Of a stretch of 38,072 bases of DNA, positions 22,644 through 30,955 are shown one piece after another (positions within the stretch are counted from its first letter, which is position 1; the number at the start of each line of letters is the position of its first letter). This stretch comes from an uncultured Clostridia bacterium. GTDB taxonomy: Bacteria > Bacillota > Clostridia > Christensenellales > Borkfalkiaceae. The DNA is taken from NCBI GenBank assembly GCA_944367465.1, contig CALVWO010000010.1, positions 1-38,072 of the forward strand, written 5' to 3'. The translations under genes were made by a program, and so were the position numbers. The notes beneath the pieces were generated by a model. It ran no database searches. It saw only the letters and a list, made by a program, of their open reading frames with translations, and was not told where the DNA came from.

Positions 22644-23912
22644 ATGCAGGATCTTTCACAGCTGATGGACGGGCTGAGCGGCTTTCTCGGGACATCCTAC
22701 ACCGCATACAATGCAGCGGACAACGCGCGGGCATTCCTCAGAGCGCACGGTTTCTGCGAACTGGACGAACGCGCGCCGTGGACGCTCGCGCCGCAGGGCA
22801 AATACTTCGTCGTGCGGGGCGGGAGCGCCGTGATCGCTTTTACGGGCGGAGACGCCGCGAAGGGATTCAAGATCGTGGCGAGCCATACCGACTCGCCCTG
22901 CCTCAAACTCAAAGAGAACGGCGAGCTCTCGGACGGGACGTACACGCGCCTGAATACGGAGCCGTACGGCGGCGGGCTCTGGTACACCTTCTTCGACCGC
23001 CCGCTCCGCCTTGCCGGACGCACGGTGTACGAAGAGGACGGCGCGCTCGTCTCGCGCACGTTTGCAAGCGACTTCACCGTTTCGCTCCCCTCCCTCGCCA
23101 TACACCTCAACCGCGACGCAAACGAAAAGTTTGCGCCCAATCTGCAGGAAAACCTGCCCCTTCTGACCCTGGGCGGGAAACGGCTGGCAGAGCTGCTCGG
23201 CAGCCCCGTCTCCTTCGATCTGTTCGCCGCATGCGCGGGAAAGCCCTATTTCTGGGGTGCGGAAAACGAATTTTTCTCTGCGCCGCGGCTGGATAACCTT
23301 GCGAGCGTGTTCGCCTCCATCCGCACGCTGGCGCAGGGAGAGGCGACGGGCGTGTGCGTTGCGGCATGCCTTGACAGCGAGGAGATCGGCAGCCATACGC
23401 GCGCGGGCGCCGCGAGCGACTTCCTGCGCGCCGTGCTCGTGCGCATCGCCGAGGCGCAGGGGATGACCCGCGCCGAGTATTACGCCGCGCTCGCAGCCTC
23501 CTTCTGCATCTCGCTCGACAACGCGCAGGGCTTCCACCCCAATTATGCCGCAAAATTCGACCCCTCCGACCGCGCATACCTCGGCAAGGGAGCGGCGCTC
23601 AAAGCGCACGCGAACGGCGCGTATGCGACGGACGCCCTCTCCGCCGCAGTCGTCAGAACGGTGTTCGGGCGGGCAGGCGCGCCGCTGCAGACATTTTACA
23701 ACCGCTCGGATATGCGCAGCGGATCGACGCTCGGCACCATCAGCCTCGGACAGGCAGGGATCCTCACCGCAGACATCGGACTGCCGCAGCTTGCGATGCA
23801 CTCCGCCGTGGAGACGATCGCCTGCGCCGACTACGCGGCGCTGGAGGCGGGGCTCTCCGCCTTCTGGAAAAGCGACATACGCATCGACGGCGACCGCGCC
23901 GAGATCGGATAA
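22644..23912 (+). CDS. M18-family aminopeptidase
   Basis: A 422-residue two-zinc aminopeptidase that removes N-terminal residues (often acidic or aspartyl in this family) from peptides in the cytoplasm. Family signatures in order: ASHTDSP (metal His and Asp), NTEPYGGGLW, SAPRLDNLAS (bridging Asp), DSEEIGS (catalytic Glu pair), HPNY and the C-terminal HSAVE with the last metal His. The length is normal for M18. AGGTGG precedes the ATG, the promoter is at 22577-22605 and a 22 bp hairpin ends the unit. It stands alone; no peptide transporter is adjacent. Confidence 0.95.
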   Translation: MQDLSQLMDGLSGFLGTSYTAYNAADNARAFLRAHGFCELDERAPWTLAPQGKYFVVRGGSAVIAFTGGDAAKGFKIVASHTDSPCLKLKENGELSDGTYTRLNTEPYGGGLWYTFFDRPLRLAGRTVYEEDGALVSRTFASDFTVSLPSLAIHLNRDANEKFAPNLQENLPLLTLGGKRLAELLGSPVSFDLFAACAGKPYFWGAENEFFSAPRLDNLASVFASIRTLAQGEATGVCVAACLDSEEIGSHTRAGAASDFLRAVLVRIAEAQGMTRAEYYAALAASFCISLDNAQGFHPNYAAKFDPSDRAYLGKGAALKAHANGAYATDALSAAVVRTVFGRAGAPLQTFYNRSDMRSGSTLGTISLGQAGILTADIGLPQLAMHSAVETIACADYAALEAGLSAFWKSDIRIDGDRAEIG

Positions 23913-23928
23913 TTCCTTATATAAAGCA

Positions 23929-23976
23929 TATACAAGCGGGCGGCGGCACGAAAACGTGCCGCCGCCCGCTTGTATA
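23929..23976. terminator. 22 bp perfect hairpin between convergent genes
   Basis: Arms 23929-23950 and 23955-23976 pair without mismatch around AAAA. It lies 16 bp after the M18 gene and 10 bp after the helical-repeat gene, so it probably terminates both, but neither side has a T-run beyond the TATA end. Confidence 0.75.
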
Positions 23977-23986
23977 AAGTTCCCGC

Positions 23987-24817
23987 TCATGCGTCCGTCT
24001 TTTTTTCGGGTTCGACGGGCATTTGCGACTGCTCCATGATCTCCTGATAATACTTATCGTCGGAAAAATCACGCGGACGGGTATATTCGCCGCCGAGCGC
24101 CTCGATGGCGTATTTGAGTTCCTGATACTCAAGATAGTTGATATCGTCGCGGTCGATATACTCGAGCAGGACGGGCAGAGCGCGCTCGTCGCCGTACGCG
24201 GCAAGATAGCTCGCGTGCATGGGAACCTCGTCCCCCGTGCGGAATTCGCGCAGAAGGATCTCGAAAACGCGGTCGTCGCGCTCCTTGCAGCGGGAGAGGA
24301 TCTCGAGCATGCGCTCGCGCTCCACGCCGCTTTCGTACAGCGCGAGCGCCCGTTCCTTGGCGGCGTCGGCGCCGTTTTTGAGCTGTTCGCTGACGGCATC
24401 CTTCACGTCCTCGTTGCCGTCACGCACGAGAAGGTCGAAATAGGCGGGAAATGCGCGCACATTTTCGCCCGCGAGATTGACTGCGAACGTGACGAGCTCC
24501 TCGTTTTCGGAGGCAATGAGCGGCAGAAGCGCTTCGGGACAGCCCCGTTTTTCCAGCTCGCGGCACAAAAAGTCGGAGACGGGAACATCCTCCTCCACAT
24601 GGCGCACGAGCGTTGCCACGAGCTCGTCGTCGCTCATATCCGCGTAATAGCCCTTGGGCGTGTTGCCGGCTTTGGCAACGAAGGTATCGCCGAACTGCTT
24701 ATAGAGTTTGGGAATGATGTTTTCCCACTGCTTTTCGGTGTATTTGCCCGCGTTCATGTGCATATATTCGTTGAGTTTTTCGTCGAACAAGCCGTCAAAA
24801 TCGATGAGCTTTTTCAT
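23987..24817 (-). CDS. Helical-repeat (HEAT-like) protein, unknown function
   Basis: A 276-residue, acidic, all-helical cytoplasmic protein without a recognised catalytic motif. From about residue 85 the sequence runs in paired helices with repeat-like leucines (LPLIASENEELVTFAVNLAGEN, then FDLLVRDGNEDVKDAVSEQL, then ALPVLLEYIDRDDINYLEYQEL), which suggests HEAT-like repeats and a protein-binding role. It ends in a charged tail (EPEKKTDA). A weak GGGTAAG precedes the ATG. It is the last gene of the operon with the TPR protein and Hsp33, 43 bp after the TPR gene, and may work with it (inference). Confidence 0.8.
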   Translation of the reverse strand: MKKLIDFDGLFDEKLNEYMHMNAGKYTEKQWENIIPKLYKQFGDTFVAKAGNTPKGYYADMSDDELVATLVRHVEEDVPVSDFLCRELEKRGCPEALLPLIASENEELVTFAVNLAGENVRAFPAYFDLLVRDGNEDVKDAVSEQLKNGADAAKERALALYESGVERERMLEILSRCKERDDRVFEILLREFRTGDEVPMHASYLAAYGDERALPVLLEYIDRDDINYLEYQELKYAIEALGGEYTRPRDFSDDKYYQEIMEQSQMPVEPEKKTDA

Positions 24818-24860
24818 ATTCTTACCCGTATCGTTTTATTTTTGATGTATGCCCGCGTCG

Positions 24861-26522
24861 TTACATCATGTAATTGAGGATCTCTTCCACCACGAATTTG
24901 TTCGCCTCGAACATTTTTACGATCTCGTCGAACTTGCGCTCCCCGCCCTCAAGGCGGGATTCGCGGTAGATCGCCGCGGCGAGCGCCGCGCGTTCTTCAC
25001 AGAAGGAGAGTGCGTCGCTCTCTTCGAGCGTGAGGTAGATATCCTCCGCCGCCGCGCAGATCTTGCCCGCGTTCTCCTCGCTGAACACGGCGAACTTGGC
25101 ATAGACGTCGGCAAACGCTTTCAGGAATGCCTCCCGCTTCTTTTCGCCGATCTCCAGCGTGTGCGTGACGTACTCCTTATAGATGTTGCACAGCACCACG
25201 CCGAAGGAATCTTCCTCGTTGCGCATGGCGAGCGTGTGCATGATGGCGATCTTCACATATTCGTCGCCCGCGCTGTCCAGGAGCACATCGCGCAGGAATT
25301 CGTCGGAACGCGTGCGATCCGCGACGCGCACGGCGAGCAGCTTGAGTTTATCGTCCCGCCCCTCCATCTCGTCGAACGCAAGGCGGAAAAACTCGTTCAG
25401 CTGCGGGAGCTCCGCCACGCGGCGCGCCTCGCGCTCCTCCATCGTGGACGCGCTGAGCAGAAAATTCGCCACGGCGGAGTATTCATCCTCGGGCAGGCGG
25501 TAGAAATAGTTCATGGAAAACGCCTGTCCTTCGCCGTCGCGGACGGTGCGCATGCGCTCGAGATAGTATGCCGCGACCGCCTTGCGCGGATATACCGTGG
25601 TGAGCAGTTCGAGCGCGGCGATCGCCTCGTCCGTCCTGCCCGTGCGCCAGGCGGAAACCGCAAGAAAATAGAGCGTGACTTCGTCGTACGGGATGCGGTC
25701 GCGGAGTTTTTCCAGCGTGCGGTACGCCTCTTCGTCCAGCCCCGTTTCGCACAGCGCCGTTGCGATGCGGTACAGATCGTCCGTTGCGTCCGTATGCAGC
25801 TTTGAAAGGCGGCGGGCGACTTCCTTCGCCTCCTCCGTTTTCCCGCGGGCGCCGAGCACGGCGCAGTATGTGGTGAGCGCCTGCACGTTCTCGGGATGGG
25901 CGCCGAGCAGCTCCTCGCACGCCCTCTCCGCGCTCTCCTCGTCGCCAAGCATGAGCGTGCACATTGCCGCGAGCCCTGCGGCGGAGGGATAATCGGAGCT
26001 CTCTTCGTCGACGGAGAGCAGCGTCTCGCGCGCCTTCTCGAGCTCGCCCGATTTAAGGAGCGCAAGCCCCTCGGCAAGCACCTCGGGTTCGGGCGCGCCC
26101 GCGGCGTGAACGAGCCTGAGACGGGGCGGCTTTGCGCGCTCAATCATGGAACCGAGTTCCGCGATCGCCTCGGGCGGGATCTCCCCGTCCTCCGCAAAGG
26201 AACGGTGGTAATAGAGCGCGGACTGCACGTCGTTGCCCATGTTCATGAACGCGACGGCAAGCCCCTCGTATCCCTCGCCGAAATCCGCCTCGTTACAGAC
26301 GTCGAGAAAGCGGAACCATGCGTCGGCGGCGAGCTGCCACAGCTCCATCGCCTCGTAAATATCGGCGTAGAGCGCCTGGGCGTCCGCCCCCGGCGGAAAG
26401 CGCTCGCTCCGTTTGTTGAGCATGGTGAGCGCGCCGAGATAGTCGCCGTCCTGAAAGCGCCGTTCGGCGCTTTCGAGCAGGTTCTCCTCGCTGAGTTCAA
26501 ACTTTTGTACGTTATCCGTCAT
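24861..26522 (-). CDS. TPR-repeat protein
   Basis: A 553-residue cytoplasmic scaffold with tetratricopeptide repeats through its first ~340 residues. Examples are AERRFQDGDYLGALTMLNKR, LALLKSGELEKARETLLSV and WRTGRTDEAIAALELLTTVYP, each with the small-large-small residue pattern of TPR helices. The last ~200 residues are helical but not repetitive. There is no signal peptide or membrane segment. Its ATG overlaps the hslO stop by four bases, so it is coupled to Hsp33. TPR proteins bind other proteins, and a client- or stress-related role beside Hsp33 is plausible but unproved. Confidence 0.85.
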   Translation of the reverse strand: MTDNVQKFELSEENLLESAERRFQDGDYLGALTMLNKRSERFPPGADAQALYADIYEAMELWQLAADAWFRFLDVCNEADFGEGYEGLAVAFMNMGNDVQSALYYHRSFAEDGEIPPEAIAELGSMIERAKPPRLRLVHAAGAPEPEVLAEGLALLKSGELEKARETLLSVDEESSDYPSAAGLAAMCTLMLGDEESAERACEELLGAHPENVQALTTYCAVLGARGKTEEAKEVARRLSKLHTDATDDLYRIATALCETGLDEEAYRTLEKLRDRIPYDEVTLYFLAVSAWRTGRTDEAIAALELLTTVYPRKAVAAYYLERMRTVRDGEGQAFSMNYFYRLPEDEYSAVANFLLSASTMEEREARRVAELPQLNEFFRLAFDEMEGRDDKLKLLAVRVADRTRSDEFLRDVLLDSAGDEYVKIAIMHTLAMRNEEDSFGVVLCNIYKEYVTHTLEIGEKKREAFLKAFADVYAKFAVFSEENAGKICAAAEDIYLTLEESDALSFCEERAALAAAIYRESRLEGGERKFDEIVKMFEANKFVVEEILNYMM

Positions 26523-27376
26523 GAATTCTCCCCGAAGAGGCGTGCGACGTCCTCTCCGTCAAACGTATAATCTGTATTGCAGTAATGGCAGTGCACGACG
26601 ATGCTCCCCTCTTCGCGCACGATGTTTTCCGCCTCCTTCCTTCCGACGGAGAGCACGGCGGACGCCGCCCGCTCCCGCGAACAATGGCAGCGGAAACGGA
26701 CTTCGCGTTCGGAGAGCCCTGTAATATCGAAATCGTGCAGAATGCGCTGCGCGCCCTCCCGCTCGATGACGGAAGAGAGCGCGGCATACGCCCCGATCGC
26801 ACGCTCCGTGCGGACGAGCGTCTCCTCGTCGGCACCGGGGAGCGGCTGCAAAAACACCCCGCCCGCGCCGGAGCATGTTCCGTCGGGCGCGATCTTCACG
26901 CCGAGCGCAATGGCGGTCGGGCGCTGTTCGCTCGTCAGAAAATATGCAGAAAAATCTTCGGCGATCTCGCCCGAAACGAGTTCGCTCGTCCCCACGAAGG
27001 GGATCCCCTCGCCATCGTCGCGGATGACGGTGAGCGTGCCCGATCTTCCCACGCAGCCGCCCACATCCAGCTTGCCATCCGCGCGGGGCGGGAGTTCGAC
27101 ACCGGGATGCTCGATAAAGCCGCGGACGTTGAGCCCCCCGTCCGAACAGACGCCGATCTTGCCGCCCGCACCGTCGCCCGCGACGGAGACGGAGAGCGAA
27201 CTCGCGTCCTCTTTGAGCCAGCTTGCAAGATATGCGGCTGCCGTCATGGTGCGGCCGAGCGCCGCCGCCGCGACGGGCGAGAGCCGATGGCGGCGTATCG
27301 CCTCGTTGACGAGCGCGGTCGTATCGAGCACGGCGAGAGAGACCGCCTTTTCAAACACCAGCGCCTTATAGATCAT
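26519..27376 (-). CDS. hslO: Redox-regulated chaperone Hsp33
   Basis: A cytoplasmic holdase that unfolds and becomes active on oxidation. The ~285-residue protein has the N-terminal core (TTALVNEAIRRHRLSPVAAAALGR, GDGAGGKIGVCSDGGLNVRGFI), the family stretch EIAEDFSAYFLTSEQRPTAIALGV, and the C-terminal zinc switch with CHC (CxC) and CHYC (CxxC). The start at 27376 lies 2 bp after the methyltransferase stop; an in-frame ATG at 27394 would add six residues and overlap that gene. Neither has a clear ribosome site, so translation is probably coupled. It is third in a five-gene operon. Confidence 0.94.
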   Translation of the reverse strand: MIYKALVFEKAVSLAVLDTTALVNEAIRRHRLSPVAAAALGRTMTAAAYLASWLKEDASSLSVSVAGDGAGGKIGVCSDGGLNVRGFIEHPGVELPPRADGKLDVGGCVGRSGTLTVIRDDGEGIPFVGTSELVSGEIAEDFSAYFLTSEQRPTAIALGVKIAPDGTCSGAGGVFLQPLPGADEETLVRTERAIGAYAALSSVIEREGAQRILHDFDITGLSEREVRFRCHCSRERAASAVLSVGRKEAENIVREEGSIVVHCHYCNTDYTFDGEDVARLFGENS

Positions 27377-27378
27377 GC

Positions 27379-28110
27379 TCACAGTCTGCGGCATATAAAG
27401 TTCAGCCTGTCGCTCCCGCGCTTTTCCGCGCCGAGGTGTCCCTCGACGCGCAGCACTTCCAGTCCGGCGCCCGCAAGCGCGGCGACAAGCGCATCCTCCT
27501 CGTGAATATATTGGATATGCCGTTCGTCGAAGCGGTCGAACGTGCCGTCCGTACGGCGCACAAAGAGCGTGACGTCCAGCTCCACCCTGTCCGCAAAGAG
27601 GTGCGAAAAGGCGAGATATGTCACCTCGTCGCGGTCGTCCGCGAACATATTATTTGCAACTTTTGTGCGGAGTTTGTACGCAGAGCTCACATCCGCCCAG
27701 AAAATCCCCCCTTTTTTGAGGTTCGCCGCCGCATGGCGGAACGCCGCGGGGAGTTTTTGCGGCGCGATGTAATTATAGCAGTCGTTGGGCGCGAGGATAA
27801 AATCGAACTTCTCGTGCGTGCAAAGGCGCGCCGCGTCCGCCTGCAGATAGCGGACGGATACGCCCTCTTCGCGCGCGAGACGGACGGCTTTATCGAGCAT
27901 GGGCAGAGAAAGATCGGCGCCCGTCATCGCATAACCCGCCTTTGTGAGCGCACGGCAGAACGCGCCGCTCCCGCAGCCCAGCTCCAGCCCCTTCCTTCCG
28001 GCGCCGAGCGCGGCGAGCCCCGAAAGAAAATACTGCGACCATGCAGGATAGTCGCAGTCGTCGTTCAAGTATTCAAACCATTCCGAGAGATGATCGTATG
28101 CCTGCGTCAT
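27379..28110 (-). CDS. Class I SAM-dependent methyltransferase
   Basis: A 243-residue cytoplasmic methyltransferase of the Rossmann (class I) fold. Motif I is LELGCGSGAFC, with acidic residues following in TGADLSLPML (motif II) and FDFILAPNDCYNYI (post-motif). The N-terminus (MTQAYDHLSEWFEYLNDDCDY) and the overall layout resemble small-molecule methyltransferases of unknown substrate. It sits 2 bp after the membrane protein gene and 2 bp before hslO, inside one operon, which does not point to a substrate. Confidence 0.88.
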   Translation of the reverse strand: MTQAYDHLSEWFEYLNDDCDYPAWSQYFLSGLAALGAGRKGLELGCGSGAFCRALTKAGYAMTGADLSLPMLDKAVRLAREEGVSVRYLQADAARLCTHEKFDFILAPNDCYNYIAPQKLPAAFRHAAANLKKGGIFWADVSSAYKLRTKVANNMFADDRDEVTYLAFSHLFADRVELDVTLFVRRTDGTFDRFDERHIQYIHEEDALVAALAGAGLEVLRVEGHLGAEKRGSDRLNFICRRL

Positions 28111-28112
28111 GG

Positions 28113-29423
28113 TCAGCGTTTGTTGAGCATCTTGGGCGGGGTGGGTTTTTTCTTCTTTTTCTTTTTGCCGTCCTCGTCCTCGAGGGCGCGCTGCGCCTCT
28201 TCAAACTCGCGGTTGTATTCCACATAGCGCTCGTCGTTCTTGTGTTCCTCTTCGAACGCCTTGGTGTCGTCCTCGATCGCCTGCTTGCTCTCCCTGAGCT
28301 TCTGCAGGTCGTCGCGCGAGAAGGATTCGGGAAGCTGATACACCTCGAGCTCGTCGTCGATGGGCTTGATGGGACGGCACACCAGTTTGCTCTTCCCCTG
28401 CGCCACGATCATGCGGCGGTATTCGCGCATGGCGGCGCTGTCGGAAGCGCTGTTGTTGACCACGGCGGCGGCGGGACGGGGCGCCTTGTCTTTGTTGTAA
28501 AGTCCTCTGCCCGTCGCAATACCCATGTTGGGGTTGACGAACTTATCGAACGCCCACTGCGAGAAATCCAGCCATACGAGGAGCGCATAGGAAAACGCCA
28601 GGAAGATGAGCAGGAGCAGACCGATGACGGTGAAGAACGACCCGCCGAACATCGTGAGGAAGATGGGCCAGGTGGCGCACGCCACGAAAAAGAGCGTCTG
28701 CGGGAAGGTACCGACCGTCATGACGACGGCATTGCGGAAGAGCGCCCAAGGCCCCTGCTTATAGCTGATGCCGAGAGAGATCATCCACATTGCGACGAGG
28801 AGCGCGAACACCATGAGGATATAGCCCACGATCTTGGAGGCGATCAGCCAGCCCGCCATGGGCGAGCCCGCCGCGATCAGCCAGTCGGCGAGGTTCCCCG
28901 TCGTGCGCGCGAGGAAGAGGAAGATGGTGAAAAAGAGCACCGCTTCCAGAACGTTCCAGTAGTTGCGCCTGATCCCGCGGAGGAAATCGTTGGCGACGAA
29001 GATGCCCTCCGTCCAGATGAGGTTGCGGATGATATAGCCGCCGCCCGAGATCCCGAGCGCGGCGATGGCGCCCGCGGGGATGAAGAGCACGAAGAACAGA
29101 AGATCCATTTCGAACACCGTCATTTCCGCGACGCCGGAAACGTTGGGGATGACGGGATAGCCCACGCCCAGCCCCGCGCCGTAAGGACCGACGATCTGCT
29201 GGGTACCCATTGCGAGGATACGCCAGACGATGACTGCGGCGAGCGGCAGGAAAGTGACGAGCATGAGCAGGTTGACAAGCACGAGTTTGCCGAACCTGCC
29301 CTTGAAAATATCCCAGAAGAGCGCCCAACGGTTCGTGGGGAGCGTGCTGCGGGCATAGTCCTCGCTCCGCTCCTTCCCCTCCAGCCAACGGGCGATGAGT
29401 CCTTTCTTTTCTCTGTCTGCCAT
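28113..29423 (-). CDS. Polytopic membrane protein with Lys-rich tail
   Basis: A 436-residue membrane protein with about six hydrophobic segments (e.g. LVLVNLLMLVTFLPLAAVIVW, MDLLFFVLFIPAGAIAAL, IVGYILMVFALLVAMWMI, VIGLLLLIFLAFSYALLVWL). The arrangement and the FKGRFGKLVLVNLL start recall the YesL/DUF624 group, though I am not certain. A long cytoplasmic C-terminal part (~130 residues) is charged, looks coiled-coil-prone (LRESKQAIEDDTKAFEEEHK) and ends with a run of seven lysines before PTPPK. The start at 29423 follows GGAG. It is the first gene of the operon, with its promoter at 29482-29510. No function is assigned. Confidence 0.82.
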   Translation of the reverse strand: MADREKKGLIARWLEGKERSEDYARSTLPTNRWALFWDIFKGRFGKLVLVNLLMLVTFLPLAAVIVWRILAMGTQQIVGPYGAGLGVGYPVIPNVSGVAEMTVFEMDLLFFVLFIPAGAIAALGISGGGYIIRNLIWTEGIFVANDFLRGIRRNYWNVLEAVLFFTIFLFLARTTGNLADWLIAAGSPMAGWLIASKIVGYILMVFALLVAMWMISLGISYKQGPWALFRNAVVMTVGTFPQTLFFVACATWPIFLTMFGGSFFTVIGLLLLIFLAFSYALLVWLDFSQWAFDKFVNPNMGIATGRGLYNKDKAPRPAAAVVNNSASDSAAMREYRRMIVAQGKSKLVCRPIKPIDDELEVYQLPESFSRDDLQKLRESKQAIEDDTKAFEEEHKNDERYVEYNREFEEAQRALEDEDGKKKKKKKPTPPKMLNKR

Positions 29424-29481
29424 GAAGTTTCTCCGAAATAAAAGTGCTTTGCTGCGAAAGCGGAAAACCGCTATCCCGCAT

Positions 29482-29510
29482 ATTGTACTACAAATCGCAA
29501 AATATTTCAA
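29482..29510 (-). promoter_or_regulatory. Promoter of the membrane protein/hslO operon
   Basis: TTGAAA (29505-29510) and TACAAT (29482-29487), 17 bp apart on the minus strand; its -35 box lies 19 bp from that of the divergent asd promoter. Confidence 0.8.
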
Positions 29511-29529
29511 TTGAATTGAGCCAAATTCC

Positions 29530-29558
29530 TTGATTTTTATGTGACTGTATGGTAAAAT
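29530..29558 (+). promoter_or_regulatory. Promoter of the lysine riboswitch/asd transcript
   Basis: TTGATT (29530-29535) and TAAAAT (29553-29558), 17 bp apart, a few bases before the aptamer. Confidence 0.75.
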
Positions 29559-29560
29559 TA

Positions 29561-29767
29561 TCTCGCTAAAAAGAGGAGCGGCAGAACATGAGTACCGCGT
29601 GCGGAGGAAGAGAATAAGGCTTTTCCGTTATTACGCCCGCGGAAAAGGGTATCGCCGCCGAAGCGTGCCGGACGCCTTATGCGGCGCGCTGGGAGTACGG
29701 GAGAATACCTTTATTCCTGTCACCGCCCCCGGTGAAGCGCTTTTTCGGCACTACTGCGAAAGCGAGA
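29561..29767 (+). promoter_or_regulatory. Lysine riboswitch (L-box) upstream of asd
   Basis: The aptamer matches the lysine-riboswitch consensus: AGAGGAGCG (compare AGAGGUGCG), then GAGTA at 29590-29594, GCCGCCGAAGC at 29653-29663, a CTGG after CGG, and CTGTCACC further on. P1 would pair TCTCGCT (29561-29567) with AGCGAGA (29761-29767), whose last bases overlap the terminator arm that starts at 29765. Lysine binding should favour the terminator and shut off asd and possibly dapAB, in keeping with feedback control of lysine and diaminopimelate synthesis. Confidence 0.9.
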
Positions 29768-29796
29768 GAGGAGCGGTTGCTTCTCTCTGTTTTTTT
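29765..29796 (+). terminator. Riboswitch expression-platform terminator
   Basis: A 10 bp stem (29765-29774 with 29779-29788, one G-T pair) around GGTT, then G and seven T. It is followed by ~70 bp leading to the asd ribosome site AAGGAG. Confidence 0.9.
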
Positions 29797-29869
29797 ATAA
29801 CGTACGCGGCGCGTACGGCGCAGAAAATTCTTATATCGCAAAACATATCATATTATAAGGAGAACACTT

Positions 29870-30955
29870 ATGCAGAAAAAAACGTACCGCGTCGGCATCG
29901 TCGGCGCGACGGGCATGGTGGGGCAGCGCTTTGTGACCCTGCTCGACGGTCATCCCCTCTTCACGCCTGCGGCGCTCCTTGCGAGCGCGCGTTCGGCGGG
30001 CAAAAAATACCCCGAGGCAGTGGGTGACAAATGGGCAATGAGCTCCCCCATCCCCGCTTATGCGAAGGATATGACCGTGATGGACGCAGAGGCGGACGCG
30101 GAAAAACTCGCAGGGAAGGTGGACTTCATCTTCTGCGCCGTCAACATGAAAAAGGACGAGATCAGGGCGCTGGAAGAGAAATACGCAAAGCTCGAGATCC
30201 CCGTCGTCTCCAACAATTCGGCGCACCGCGGCACGCCCGACGTGCCCATGGTGATCCCGGAGATCAACGGAGACCACCTCGCCGTGATCGGCGCGCAGAG
30301 AAAGCGCCTCGGGACAAAGCGCGGGTTTATCGCGGTCAAGAGCAACTGTTCGCTGCAATCCTACGTCCCCCTGCTCCATCCCCTGAAAAAGTACGGCATC
30401 AGATGCGCCGCCGTAACGACCTATCAGGCGATCTCGGGCGCGGGCAAGACGTTTGCGACCATGCCGGAGATCGTGGACAACGTGATCCCCTATATCGGCG
30501 GCGAGGAACAGAAGAGCGAGGAGGAGCCTCTCAAGATCTGGGGACACATCGAAAACGGCGCCATCGTCAATGCGGACGGCCCCGTGATCACCTCGCAGTG
30601 TCTCCGCGTTCCCGTATCCGACGGGCATACGGCGGCGGTGTTCGTCTCCTTCGAGAAAAAGCCGACGAAGGAGGGGATCCTCAGAGCGTGGGCGGATTTC
30701 GCGGGCGAGCCGCAGGCGCTTGCCCTCCCCTCCGCGCCCAAACAGTTCATCCACTATTTCGAAGAGGATAACCGTCCGCAGCCCAAGCTCGACCGCATGA
30801 CGGAGAACGGCATGGCAGTGTGCGCGGGCAGACTGCGCGAGGACGTGCTCTTCGACTACAAATTCATCGGACTTTCGCACAACACGCTCCGCGGAGCGGC
30901 GGGCGGCGCCGTCCTTTTGGCGGAACTGCTTGCGGCGAAGGGGTATTTTGACTAA
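29870..30955 (+). CDS. asd: Aspartate-semialdehyde dehydrogenase
   Basis: Reduces aspartyl phosphate to aspartate semialdehyde, the branch point to lysine/diaminopimelate, threonine and methionine. The 361-residue protein has the NADP motif VGIVGATGMVGQR (residues 8-20), the catalytic cysteine in KSNCS (Cys160) and the substrate-binding QAISGAGK. Its size and the insertion around ENGAIVNADGPV place it with the archaeal/fungal-type enzymes rather than the shorter Asd of E. coli (inference). AAGGAG precedes the ATG. It is controlled by the lysine riboswitch. dapA and dapB follow after a 532 bp gap, so the genes serve one pathway, but it is not clear that they share one mRNA. Confidence 0.95.
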   Translation: MQKKTYRVGIVGATGMVGQRFVTLLDGHPLFTPAALLASARSAGKKYPEAVGDKWAMSSPIPAYAKDMTVMDAEADAEKLAGKVDFIFCAVNMKKDEIRALEEKYAKLEIPVVSNNSAHRGTPDVPMVIPEINGDHLAVIGAQRKRLGTKRGFIAVKSNCSLQSYVPLLHPLKKYGIRCAAVTTYQAISGAGKTFATMPEIVDNVIPYIGGEEQKSEEEPLKIWGHIENGAIVNADGPVITSQCLRVPVSDGHTAAVFVSFEKKPTKEGILRAWADFAGEPQALALPSAPKQFIHYFEEDNRPQPKLDRMTENGMAVCAGRLREDVLFDYKFIGLSHNTLRGAAGGAVLLAELLAAKGYFD

